Source of the DNA: Galerina marginata
Lineage: Eukaryota > Basidiomycota > Agaricomycetes > Agaricales > Galerinaceae
Direction of reading: 5' to 3'
Assembly: GCA_023014335.1 (NCBI GenBank)
Contig: JAECYW010000032.1
Span: 310,001-374,000, forward strand
DNA length: 64,000 nucleotides
Shown here: piece by piece, positions 11,797 through 21,900 of the stretch
Layout: every line of letters starts with the position of its first letter
How positions within the stretch are numbered: position 1 is the stretch's first letter
Notes under the pieces: generated by a model
Told to the model about the DNA's origin: nothing
Databases searched by the model: none
Seen by the model: the letters and a program-made list of their open reading frames with translations, nothing else
Made by a program: the position numbers and the translations under genes

Positions 11797-13091
11797 ATGG
11801 CACAGAATGCTTCTGTGGAGCCTATACTGGCCAATGACAGGAGGTCCTCCCTTTTCCCGATACAATACCCAGCGGTATATAGAGTTTCTCGTGTTAACGT
11901 CAGTTAAGAGCTAACTTTACTGTTCAAAGATATGGAGGGCCTACAAGAGGTCAGTGAAAAAGTTTTGGATAGCCGATTGCCTCAAATTGTCCGCGGACGT
12001 TGAAGACTGGGCCACACTTACGGGGGACGAAAGGCGAAGCACTTTATTTTGCATTTACTTTCTAGGAGAAACTGGCCGGTTACATCAGACAATTCTGTGC
12101 GATATCGCCTATGCAATAACCGCTCCTGAAGCACGTTGTTACTTTGATTTCCAATGCATAATGTGTGTCTCCTGATTCCATTTCACCGTTAGGAAGCTTG
12201 ACATATCGCTCACAGGGAGAATATCCATGCGGAGGCGATATCTAAATTGCTTTCAACCATTGTTACCGGAGACACTGAAAGATACTGGCCTTTAATTTGC
12301 GAAACAGGGTTGAATGCTTTCGCTGATAAAGCCATTTGGTCGACAAAGTGGTCGGAAGACCTTGACGCCCCCTATGGGGAACTTCTTGTCGTACTCGCAG
12401 CTATCAAAGGCGTGTTTTTGTCTTCAATTTCATGCATGCTCTCCTGGCTTTCGGAACAAGGCTTATTAGAGGGTTTGGAATATGCACATACCCTTATCAA
12501 GACCGACAATGACTCCCATGTCGAGTTTATTGCCCTTCTAGTGCATCATTTACGGATTAAGCCATCGGAAGAGCGTGTGATGAAAATAATAGCGGAAGCA
12601 GTTGACCTAGAGAGAGCCTTTGCGACAAGTTAGTAGAAAGTGACTTCGAAATTTAATTTTATTCGTGCTGACTTGGGAATATTGCGTAGATATAATGTCT
12701 GTCTGTTCCTTGGACATGGAGTTAGATACGATTCATCAATATACAGAGTTCACAGCGGACACGATACTTTCGTCCATGGGATATCCAAAATTTTATGGAT
12801 CCCCACAGCCATCGGGAACATATCTGGTACAATTTTCTGAAACATTTCTGTTCTTGATAATTTATAGAGACACCGTACAGATTCATTACTTTCATTGCCT
12901 GCCGGGAGAGGAGAGGGCCAGAAGAATTGTCATCGACATGGAAACAGCATACTCCATCAACGAAGAAGAACACGCAAGTGGGGTATTTAAACCCTTAATA
13001 TATGATATGTGAGTAACTTTTCCGCCTTTGCTATCGGGTTGATGGAATGGTATTCACATATGCCAGATTTACTGAGGAACGCATCGTTTGA
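11797..13091 (+). CDS. R2-like pseudoenzyme, copy 2
   Basis: ATG at 11797 (MAQNASVEPILANDRRSS), then LFPIQYPA, an intron, IWRAYKRSVKKFW, ITAPEARCYFDFQ, an intron, MENIHAEAISK, VVLAAIKGVFLSS, TDNDSHVEFIALL, IIAEAVDLERAFA, HQYTEFTADTILSSMGY, and a C-terminal block with METAYS. In mouse R2 numbering, D139 is Lys, E170 and H173 are kept (ENIH), the Y177 position is Ile, E233 is Lys, E267 is Asn and H270 is kept. The last coding block ends LIYDM and then TGA, which lies inside a GTGAGT donor. Splicing it would add FTEERIV and a stop at 13089-13091. It is the only copy on the plus strand. Confidence 0.85.
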
Positions 13092-13525
13092 GAAGCCTAA
13101 GTTAACGGTCGGCTAAACGGTTGGCGAGACTACTAGTAATATTCATGATGTTCGACGTCCCCGCTTTGTTTAGGACTTAAAAGTCGTTGCGACTGTGTAA
13201 TACTTGAAATAATTTTGTGAAAAGAGTCGATTATGTCCAATGAGATTTGAATTTGCTAGCAGTCGCAGATATCAGTAATATCGGCTATGCAGTATGGCCG
13301 GCATAATGGAGAATAAATACGTCTACACTTTCTTTGTTAAATATGAGTCACCGTAGGTATATCTGTCTTGCGCGTAAATGTTTCGATGGCCCCGCTAAAA
13401 TATTTACCAACCCCTAAACTTCTGAAGCGAGTGCACGGAGACATTTTCACTGCGCGAATATTTTAGACTGTCCCGAAAAAAAAAAAAAAAAATATTGCCT
13501 TGTTCCTGGAGAAACTAATGGCCCC
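13092..13525. other. Intergenic stretch, AT-rich
   Basis: No gene is seen. A 15-base poly-A run lies near 13478-13492 just before the short repeats. Confidence 0.5.
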
Positions 13526-13592
13526 CGGAAAAATATTCACGGTGCTCGGAAATATATTCAGTGCGCGCGGAAACGTATTCGGTGCGCGAGTT
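13526..13592. repeat. Three imperfect 21-bp tandem repeats
   Basis: The pattern GGAAAnnTATTCnnGTGCnCG occurs three times back to back. A related half-copy (GTGCACGGAG...CTGCGCGAATATTTT) lies about 80 bp upstream. Confidence 0.6.
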
Positions 13593-13669
13593 TTCTTCTC
13601 TCTGCCCCGAGAATATCTTTCTTCAGACTTTGTCGGTCTGCCGTGCTTCTGTAATGATCCGTTGATTGC

Positions 13670-14940
13670 AATTTCGGCAAACACATCAAAGCGTGGTCAG
13701 TGTTAATTTCCGTTTTCGGCACCTCTCACATTACCCTGCCACGTCCCACTACCCTCATCTACATGGACAAAACGACGCCGAGAACCTTTCCGAGTGCCCC
13801 TCCTCTCCAATGAGGTATGTAGGCCGGAATTTCGAGATCAACGAAGGTTTGATGAGTGGAAATACCCCAGGTACGTCGCAAAAATCAGCCCCGCTTTGCA
13901 GTGAACCTACGTCCCAGCGCTGGTCGACATGTTGCTACCCCATGACACCCCGCGTTTGCCGCGGTATCACAGCAACAACACTCATATGCACCCGCCGTCG
14001 CGTTCAGACTTGCGCCCTGTTTACGAAGAACCTGCGTCCGCCTCGTTAACCATCATGGACATGGTTGACGATGCCATCGTACCGCCAAGGTTAACGTGGA
14101 CGGAGCTGTGTTTCGACGCCTCCCGTATTTTTTGTCGCCGTTAACGCTCCTGCTGGCGAACAACACGGGCTTATATGAGGCTCGTGTTGTGCTGGAGCCC
14201 TCATGTGAGGGGCTCCAGCTGTCAGCAGATGTGTTTTCACGCCTCCTGAATCCTTCGTGGGTGTCGGCATACCGGCTGGCAAGCAGCACGAGCTCATATG
14301 AGGCTCGTGTTGTGTCAAAGTCCTCATATGAGGGGCTCTGACGGCCGGTGGTTGCCTTTCACCACCTCTCGCGGCTTTCGTTTGCGTCAACGTAGTTGCT
14401 GGCAAGCAATACGAGCTCATCTCGTATTGCGCTGGAGTCCTCATATGAGGGGCTTCAGCTGCTAGTGGACGTGTTTTGACGCCTTCCGCAGCATTTGTTG
14501 GCGTCGGTATATGCTGGGACCCGTCATACGAAGGCTTCGGATTCGCATCGACCACCCCCACCACCTGTTTCGCGTAGGGGCCCAAACCCGCCCTCCAGCC
14601 TTCATGGCTGCCGCCTGCCTATCAATTGGCACCCAACGCAAGAGCCTTGAGACGCCCGCGGCCGCGCCTTACCCGTTTCACGAACGGCGCAGGCGTACTC
14701 CCGCAGCCTCAGCCCCCTTTCGTGTCCAAAGCCCACCCTCCAACCCCTCAGGCACCTGCGTTTTGCAAACCGCAACCTTGTATGACGAATGCAGCGCCGT
14801 GGCTCACCGTTTTGCATTGATACAGCACCCATTATCACCCACAAGCCTGCCGTTTTGCGGGCGTTGGCCTGAATGTTCAGCCTCCGACGCTGGCACTGGA
14901 TCAGATGGGGGCTGGTCATTTTATCTACGTTTATAATTCA
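13670..14940. other. GC-richer block with open frames on both strands
   Basis: This block is visibly richer in G+C than its flanks and holds several overlapping frames: plus 13666-14049, 13929-14144 and 14511-14936; minus 14091-14585 and 14602-14919. None matches a family I know. The minus frame at 14091-14585 is a translation of the 123-bp repeats below and repeats a 41-residue motif containing APHMR. The block looks inserted or captured rather than native intergenic DNA, but no ends were found. Confidence 0.4.
14151..14520. repeat. 123-bp tandem repeats carrying paired hairpins
   Basis: Units begin at TGCTGGC 14151, GGCTGGC 14274 and TGCTGGC 14397, and a degenerate fourth begins at 14512. 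Each unit has two palindromes. The first is a CAACACG...CGTGTTG type stem (CAATACGAG...CTCGTATTG in unit 3). The second is a CTGGAGCCC...GGGGCTCCAG type stem around TCATATGA. The exact 123-bp spacing equals 41 codons, so both strands stay open through the array. Confidence 0.8.
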
Positions 14941-15238
14941 TACAGGAAATTGTTCAATCTGATTCAGTAATTCACTCTCTTTCTTGAACTTAGCGTTATC
15001 ATAAATATATGTTCACCAAAGGTATTGATTACCGAGAGCTTGGTATGGGAACGATGGGTGCCAGACCCTTGGCTAAGATACATTTGATACGACCGTAACA
15101 AGTAATGCCTATTTAAGAGAGGGCGACCTTCGATCGATCAAATTACCCACGCTGCTCAATTGCCGTTCGTAAATTCTGTATGTTGATCAACCAGCTAAAT
15201 TTATGTTAGTCTGGCGTCGGTGTAAAGTGTATTAACAC
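14941..15238. other. Intergenic stretch
   Basis: AT-rich, with no gene recognised. Confidence 0.5.
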
Positions 15239-15858
15239 TTACGATTTCAGTAACATAATAATGAATGAGGTGTCATTGTAAGTAACATCCACTACTTCCT
15301 CGGACACCCCGTACTTGGCGATAATAATGTTGCCTGACCAATTTATGCCGAAAAGTAGTCTGATCGCGGCATTTGGTGGGGCGTTAGGCGTTCCGTTCGA
15401 CACGATCACTCTGTAATCTTCGTCCAGCTTGAAAGATGTCCCGGGCGCGCATGTGATGCGTGTACTCAGCGCACCGTTCGGGAATATGCGAGCAACGTCT
15501 AGGGCATCGTTGGAGGAGGATTGAGACGATGAAAAATACATGAAATCGACTGAGCCGCCAGTAGTAAAAGCTAGGCATAAAGTTTTTCGCGAGTATATCT
15601 GCAGTCAAGTAAATGTCAGACTATCATGAATATCAGGAAAAAAACATATGGTGTAACTGACCGTGACAACATCGTCTGAAAATTGTCGAGCATTGCGCGA
15701 AGTCAGGACGTCCTCGTTGGCGATGTAGTTGGTCCCAGTTCCTGGGTGCTATACCAGGCAATGGTAAGGCTTTGATTACGGTATTAAAATGTTGAATTTA
15801 CCTCTAATAACCACGTTTTTGGGGTCCCGTCTTGGGTCGCGTCGGATTGAGAGTTCAT
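15239..15858 (-). CDS. Small uncharacterised protein, likely beta-rich
   Basis: Three exons: ATG at 15856-15858 (MNSQSDATQDGTPKTW), an intron with a GTAAAT donor after WLLE, a middle exon PGTGTNYIANEDVLTS...DDVVT, an intron at about 15603-15662, then IYSRKTLCLAFTTGGSVDFMYF and on to TSFIIMLLKS with a TAA at 15239-15241. The total is about 165 residues, with alternating hydrophobic and polar stretches typical of beta sheet and no signal peptide. The stop codon lies inside a GTAAGT sequence, so a further exon is possible. I do not recognise the family. Confidence 0.55.
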
Positions 15859-16608
15859 GTTGTAGAATACTTTGAAACTGACGAAGCCGGGTGGGGGAAC
15901 AGGTGTCTGATTCGAGGTTTAAATAGACGGATCCTGCCATCCCGGAAATGGACTCTGAGAATTCATCTGGCACAACTGGTGCTCATAACCGACTGAAAGC
16001 ATGTGTGTCTATCGTCGTATGAAAGGAAGGAATCAGTATTTGTGTGGGTATTCTTCTTCTTTTTTTTTTTTTTTTTTTTTTTTCTCTTGCTTTTGGTTAG
16101 GTACCGAAAGTGTTCCTGATGTGTTGCCCATTGTATTCGCCTATCTGGGATGAAATGGTTATGCGTGACTGTATTTTATTTTACGGAGAGTATCCAAAAG
16201 AGGGAAGCCGGGATCAGAACTCCCCTTCGTTTCTGGGGTAATTGATTGCCGCTCTGATTGATTGATGTCTAAAAGCGCTTATGTACCCCGGCCCAAAATC
16301 TCTCGCGCATCATTTTTATAGACCATGCGTGTCCCCTCATAGCGCGGCGGTACCAGTTCGGTCCGCATCCAACCATTAGTTTGTGTTAGAGCTTATTATA
16401 TACACCGATGGAAGTTAACACGGTATTGTTTCTCAAAGGCGTAATACATGGGAAAAGGTTATCTCGATCTAATCTTTAAGCTATGGAAATACCACGTCGT
16501 CGTTTGACGAGTGACCATCGCATATGTCATCCTAATCTCCCTTTACGTGAGATGATCCTTAAAACTGGTGTGTGTTAAATATAATCGAAATGGGAGGTCC
16601 ACGCGAAC
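15859..16608. other. Intergenic stretch with poly-T
   Basis: No gene is seen. A run of 23 T lies at 16061-16083, preceded by TTC repeats. On the minus strand this would be a poly-A. Confidence 0.5.
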
Positions 16609-17794
16609 TTACAAATCATAGACCTGAGGCCTGATCTCCAGACCCTTCGAACTGCCGAGAGAGTACGCGGTTTCCATTTGTTGAGCAATGTAGCCTGCCT
16701 TCACCTCCCCCGGTAGGTGTTGAATAAAGGGAATCTTTCGAGGAAGGTCATAAAGCGTTCGTACTAATAAAATATCAAACGACTTACAGGATTCGTCACT
16801 TTGTAGTATGTTTCATACCCCAAGGAACGTAATAAAATATCTGCGAGAAATTCTATGTATCCGTGTAATTGCTCCATGGTCACGTCGATATTGATATTCT
16901 GGAATACAACTTGTTGGACGATGAGAACGACTGAACGGTGGAATTGCGGAGGAATATACGCTTACCGGTGCCAAAGTCCTTTTCGAGGTCGACGGCTTCG
17001 GCAACTATCTCGAACACGCGGTCCTGTGACGGCTTCTTTTTAAGGTGGTGGAAGAGAAGGCAGGCGAAATCCACGTGCGATTCGGTGTCTAATGCAATCA
17101 TAGAACTGGTGAAGCTGAGACTGGAGAGTATGTCTCGCTCTGAAATCCATGAGAGCACGCAGAACAAGGAGGAGGTAAAAAGGCTTTTAATGGCTACCAG
17201 TGCAACCAACCGATCGGCGAATGGTATATCAGTATCGTCAGTCCAATTTAAAGCCCAGTGGAATTTTTCCTTGAACGAATGGTCGTCCAAGTCGAGAACT
17301 GGTCGATCTTGATCGTCGGTTAACCGAGAAATAAATTTGGAAAGTGCTTCCGTATGAATATTCTCCCTATTGGAAGAGCTATGAGTGCGAATAAACGAAG
17401 GGATTTTTTACAACGAACGTCATTGTCTGGAAGCTAAAGAAACATCGAACTTCTGGCGCTGTAACTTCGGTGGATATTGCGTTGAGAAGTTTCTCGTGCA
17501 TGGTCTTGTGTGTCGCCTCCAGAAATTTGAGTCCCAACGTAGTTGCCTGCTTCTCCGTGTCATTCAGTTTGTTTTTCCATTCCTCGGCGTCCTCGGAGGT
17601 CTGGATGGTGTCTGCTATCCAAAACGTAGTAACAGCTTTCTTGTAGGCCCTCCAGATCTTTTGAACGGTAACTATATTGAGCTAGGCACGAAATACCGGT
17701 ACTGCGAACTCACCGCGAGATACTTTATAGGGAAAAGCACAAATCTTCGAGGATTCTCCTCTAGAAGTGGTTCGCTCGTTGATTTATCGAACAT
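16609..17794 (-). CDS. R2-like pseudoenzyme, copy 3 (best preserved)
   Basis: ATG at 17792-17794 (MFDKSTSEPLLEENPRR), then FVLFPIKYLA, an intron, IWRAYKKAVTTFW, VTAPEVRCFFSFQ, an intron, MTENIHTEALSKF, DRLVALVAIKSLFTSS, LDTESHVDFACLLFHHL, IVAEAVDLEKDF, an intron, HGYIEFLADILLRSLGYETYY, TNP, an intron, then PGEVKAGYIAQQMETAYS. The coding frame ends VYDL and TAA at 16609-16611, inside a GTAAGT donor. In mouse R2 numbering, D139 is Gln, E170 and H173 are kept, the Y177 position is Leu, E233 is Lys, E267 is Thr and H270 is kept. It is about 340 residues. Its closest relative here is copy 4. Confidence 0.87.
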
Positions 17795-18303
17795 CGTGGT
17801 CTGATATGCTTGAAAATTTCAGATAGTAGAAGACCATTGATGGACGCGGGAGCTTACAATCTATTTTCGACTCTGGGCGTTCGAGTGACAATTTCTGGAG
17901 GCCTAAGTATCGTCACGCATTTTATAAACAAGGGTCGCTACTGGCACGAGTTCCGCCGAGACCGAGCTGTTTATGATCAAACATCGATACTGGCGCGAGA
18001 TCTGATGAAAACGCGATAGTTATCAAACGCTTCAGTTAGAAAGCTAATCCGAAATAGGCAAGTCCGAAGTAAATGATCTCATTGCTTGTCTGTGCGTGGC
18101 GTAATTTGCGTGTGTATTGCACAAAGTAAATGATCGATTTGGCCTCTGGGGTTCTAGTTTGGTGAGTGAACAAAAGATGTCACGTCGTGTTATTCATTAT
18201 ATAACCGACTTTGTCAGTTCGTAGTGACTGATAGGCTATAAAATGGACTCGAACTCGACGCCCGAGTTATCTCAACGTCCGTCCCGATTGTTGTTCACGA
18301 GTT
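17795..18303. other. Region between R2-like copy 3 and the Helitron genes
   Basis: A plus-strand frame at 17810-18019 has no recognisable product. The 5' end of the Helitron should lie here or further left, but no terminus can be fixed. Confidence 0.4.
18237..18243 (+). promoter_or_regulatory. Candidate TATA box
   Basis: TATAAAA stands 67 bases before the ATG at 18304 and about 300 bases before the ATG at 18534. Its position fits a promoter for the spliced small gene or for the Rep-helicase transcript. Confidence 0.4.
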
Positions 18304-18910
18304 ATGGCAACGGTTCGCTCCGTTTTCCTCTTCTGTATACGCCACGCTGATGGCAGGTTGTCGGTCTCAAAGTCTACGTCGACTGTGTACTCAATATCGA
18401 CTACCGGGGGTTTGGCGTCGGGTAAGAGATTTGTTTCTGCATCCCTCTATCCATCCAAGCTCACTCTCCCTTCATCCTGTCGTTGTCCTCATTAAAATAA
18501 CTTAAAAACTGAAACACAATTAAATAAAACATAATGAATTCTAATGTGACTTGTTCGCTGTACTATATTTTTGACTCAGGACTTCCTATTTACCAATATG
18601 TTGATTTACCAGTCTACGGTGTAGAGGAAATGATAAATGTCCTGCGTCTAAATCAATTCTTTCGATTTTATGACGTTTGCGTTGATCCTCGGGACGCGAA
18701 AGCTTATATAAAAGATCCAAATTGTCTGGTTTTCAGCGTGAATATTAACCTTCTTGTCTTTTGGTTCCGATATTTTAGCCAAAAAAATCTACGTTTACTC
18801 TGTTTGTCGCATGGGATGCCCCATTGCAAAGCTACGAAACCGGTAATGTGTCAGATGTTATTTCATCACGTCTGTTTGAGGAGATGCTGTCGTCTTGTCT
18901 ACATTTTTAA
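18304..18910 (+). CDS. Possible spliced small gene at the Helitron 5' end
   Basis: The ATG at 18304 opens MATVRSVFLFCIRHADGRLS. A donor GTAAGA at 18422 joined to the CTCAG acceptor near 18577 continues in frame as LPIYQYVDLPVYGVEEMINV. A second intron at 18738-18778 (41 nt, GTGAAT to TTTTAG) leads to KKSTFTLFVAWDAPLQSYE and on to SSCLHF and a TAA at 18908-18910. This reads more like protein than the unspliced frame, which becomes unusually rich in Cys, His and Arg just here. The stop falls 8 bases before an in-frame ATG (18919) of the helicase frame. The function is unknown; it could be an accessory ORF of the element. Confidence 0.4.
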
Positions 18911-21900
18911 GGCTCGGACGATGCCACGGAGAGGTGTAGAAGCGATGTTCGGTTTGATGATTAGTCCATCTCCCTCGACTTTCACTCCAACGGTTGTCCA
19001 TGAACCGGTCGATATGCAGCACGTTACTGTCAGTACAAATGCGTCGACTGAACGGCTAAATGTTGAAAGCAACCTTGATCATCTATGTCCACCCGACGAG
19101 TTCAAAAAAATCTCGATTATTCGAGAATGGGAAGGCGAAATGAGCACTGAGAGCCTGAGGATGGTAGTATGCGCAGTATGTAGTAAAAGAGTCTCTCAAT
19201 CGGAATCTAACTGGGTTAATGGAGATAGCATCGATCTGACTTTACTTCGTAACAGTTTATTACCCGAGAGGATATTACCCAGAACTTATGACCGTGTCCA
19301 GTATAAGAACGCTATCTTGAACCCTAAAGGCTTGGAATTCACTGACAAAGTTGGACATATAAGGATTTGCGGCAAATGTTACACCTCCCTCCGCTCCTCA
19401 GCCATGCCTAAATTTGCACTGAGTAATTGGCTTTATTATGGCCATGAGTCACTTCCAGCTGTAATAAAGGCCGATTTTGAACAAGCTACATTGTTTGACA
19501 AGAAACTCATCTGTCGAGCGAGAGCTAACTCTATTACATGTCGGTTTAATTCAGGTGGAGGCGAAGAATTAGAGCATTCGAATGGAAATTTGTTGTCCCG
19601 GGCGCGAAAAGGTATCAGGGGAAATGTTATGGTCGCTCCATTGGATGTGATAAAAATGAATCGGATTGTTCCTCCGGTCTCGGACTCTATACGGGACACT
19701 ATGTGTGCAGTATTTGTTGGTGATAAACTACCTAACCGCTCCACAATTCGCAAATATTCTCCAGTGTTGGTGAGGAAATCCAGAGTCAAACGGATGATTC
19801 TATTTTTGCTGAGGTATAATCGCCATTATAAGCCGTCAAGCGAGTTCAATTTCAGTGAAGATAATTTGAACAGTTTATTTGATGGGGAGTTCGACGAAGG
19901 GGTACCTTCTTCTGTCCATCTTGGATTTATTCCAAACAACGATGCTATTGATGCTTCAGTATCTGACTATACATCGAGAAATGTCGATACAGATAATAAC
20001 GACGAACATGTCGACGAACTTCTTATGGAAAATGTTGGATATACACTCGGAGACGACTCCCCTTTGAGTTATGAGACGATGAAAAACCTAGCGCTTGAGC
20101 GCTGTCTCCAAGGAAAACCGTTCATTGTTTCTGGAAAGGGCCCTACAGCCGTCCCGGATTTCCATAATCCTTTTATTTTAACGTGGCTATTTCCTCACCT
20201 TGACCCCTGGGGGATTGGAGGATTGTACCACCCTGGAAGATTAGTAAAAATAAGTATGGAGGAACAGCTACGTCATTTGCTCTTAATTGATGACAGCCCA
20301 TTTGAAAAAGACTCGGAGTTTGCGTTTGTATTCTATAATATCTGCCGGAAATCATTAATTTCTCAGAGTTTACGGTTCAGTGTATCTCAGAGAGTGCACC
20401 GTCAGGTAGTTGAAAATTTGCTCAAAATTGATCCTGAAATATTGGCGAAACTGAACCAAGACTGTGAGAAGGATTTTCAATATAAGCCCACTGACGAGCA
20501 GGAAATTCGTATATTCAAATTATTAGGGTCGCTTCGGCTTATCGCAAAACACGTTCCTGGAAGTGACGGATATAAAACCATGCTCCGGAATGAAATACGA
20601 GCTCTAATTAATTACAGAGGGGCACCGACTTTATTTATAACGCTAAACCCGTCCGATGTGGATCATCCAATTGTAAGATTGCTTGCCGGAGAGAATATTC
20701 AACTCGAAGACATTTCAAGAGGTGAAGATATGACAGAGTGGAAAAGGAAGTTATTCGCCGCTCGAAATCCGTCCGCTTGTGCGAAATTTTTTGATCTCGT
20801 TATTTCAAAATTCATTAAGATAGTCCTTCGCCATGGCAGTGACAGTGCCGGATTATATGGCAAGTGCAGCGCTTATTACGGGACCGTTGAAGCCCAGGGA
20901 AAGGGCACTCTACATTGCCACATGCTAATCTGGTTGAAGGGTCATCCATCTCCACAGGAGTTGCGGAACCACATGGCAGGTTCGGATGAATACACAGAAA
21001 AGGTATTTCAGTGGCTAGAATCAGTAATTAAATGCGAATTCCCTGCAGCCCCAACTCCTGAAATCCAAATTCTGAATTATCCCCGACGTATTTTGCATAA
21101 CGAAAGGGGAGAGCCTCATCCCGGTGTGATTCCTATCCCGTCTGCTAATGTTCATGATAACGAACTCCCAAACTTTTGGAAAGAATTCAACGAGTCGTTA
21201 AGTCGACTCTTATATCAGTACTCGTGGCATGAGCATCAAGCGACCTGTTGGAAGTATCTTAGGCGTGGTCAAGAAAGAATTGATCAGAACTGCAGGATGG
21301 GCATGGATGGTGAAATACAGGAGGTAACTCGACTAGATGAGACTTCGCAATCCATTATTTTGAGGCGTCATCACCCCCGAATAGCTCCCTACACAGACAT
21401 TGTGACGTACCTTCTCCAATGTAATATGGATATAAAATTTGTTGGGTCTGGTGAAGCTGCTAAAGCTTTCCTATACTATGTAACCGATTATATAACCAAG
21501 CCATCTTTATCTGTGCATGCTGGAATGGCAGCTCTGTCATATGTCGTCAAGAAAGTTCATAGTAGAATCCCTGAGGGTTTGAACGGGTGCTCCAACAGTC
21601 AAGCCACAGGTGCTGTGATTAGCGCTGTGAACGGTATGATGGGCCGATTGGAAATTTCACATCCCCAGGTAATGAGCTATCTAGTGGGAGGTGGGGATCA
21701 TTACACGTCCGATAAATTTTCAGTCTTGCAATGGAACGCGTTTCGAAAATTTGGACAAAGTGAAGTAATGGAATCCAGTGGCAGAGACGCGTCAGAGCCG
21801 CAGTCCGCGGAAAACACAGTGGCTTTAGCCTTTGCCTCGAAATCAATCACAGTATCAAACCAGCAGCTTGACTATGTATACAGGGGGCAGCACCCGACAT

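Noticed and set aside
14091..14585. A repetitive protein translated from the minus strand of the 123-bp repeats
   Set aside because: The frame stays open because the period is a multiple of three. The other strand is open too, and the hairpin structure explains the conservation better.
18534..18918. The first 125 codons of the Rep-helicase frame as a real protein domain
   Set aside because: Composition is unlike the rest of the protein and the stretch splices into a more plausible separate gene. Kept only as an alternative start.
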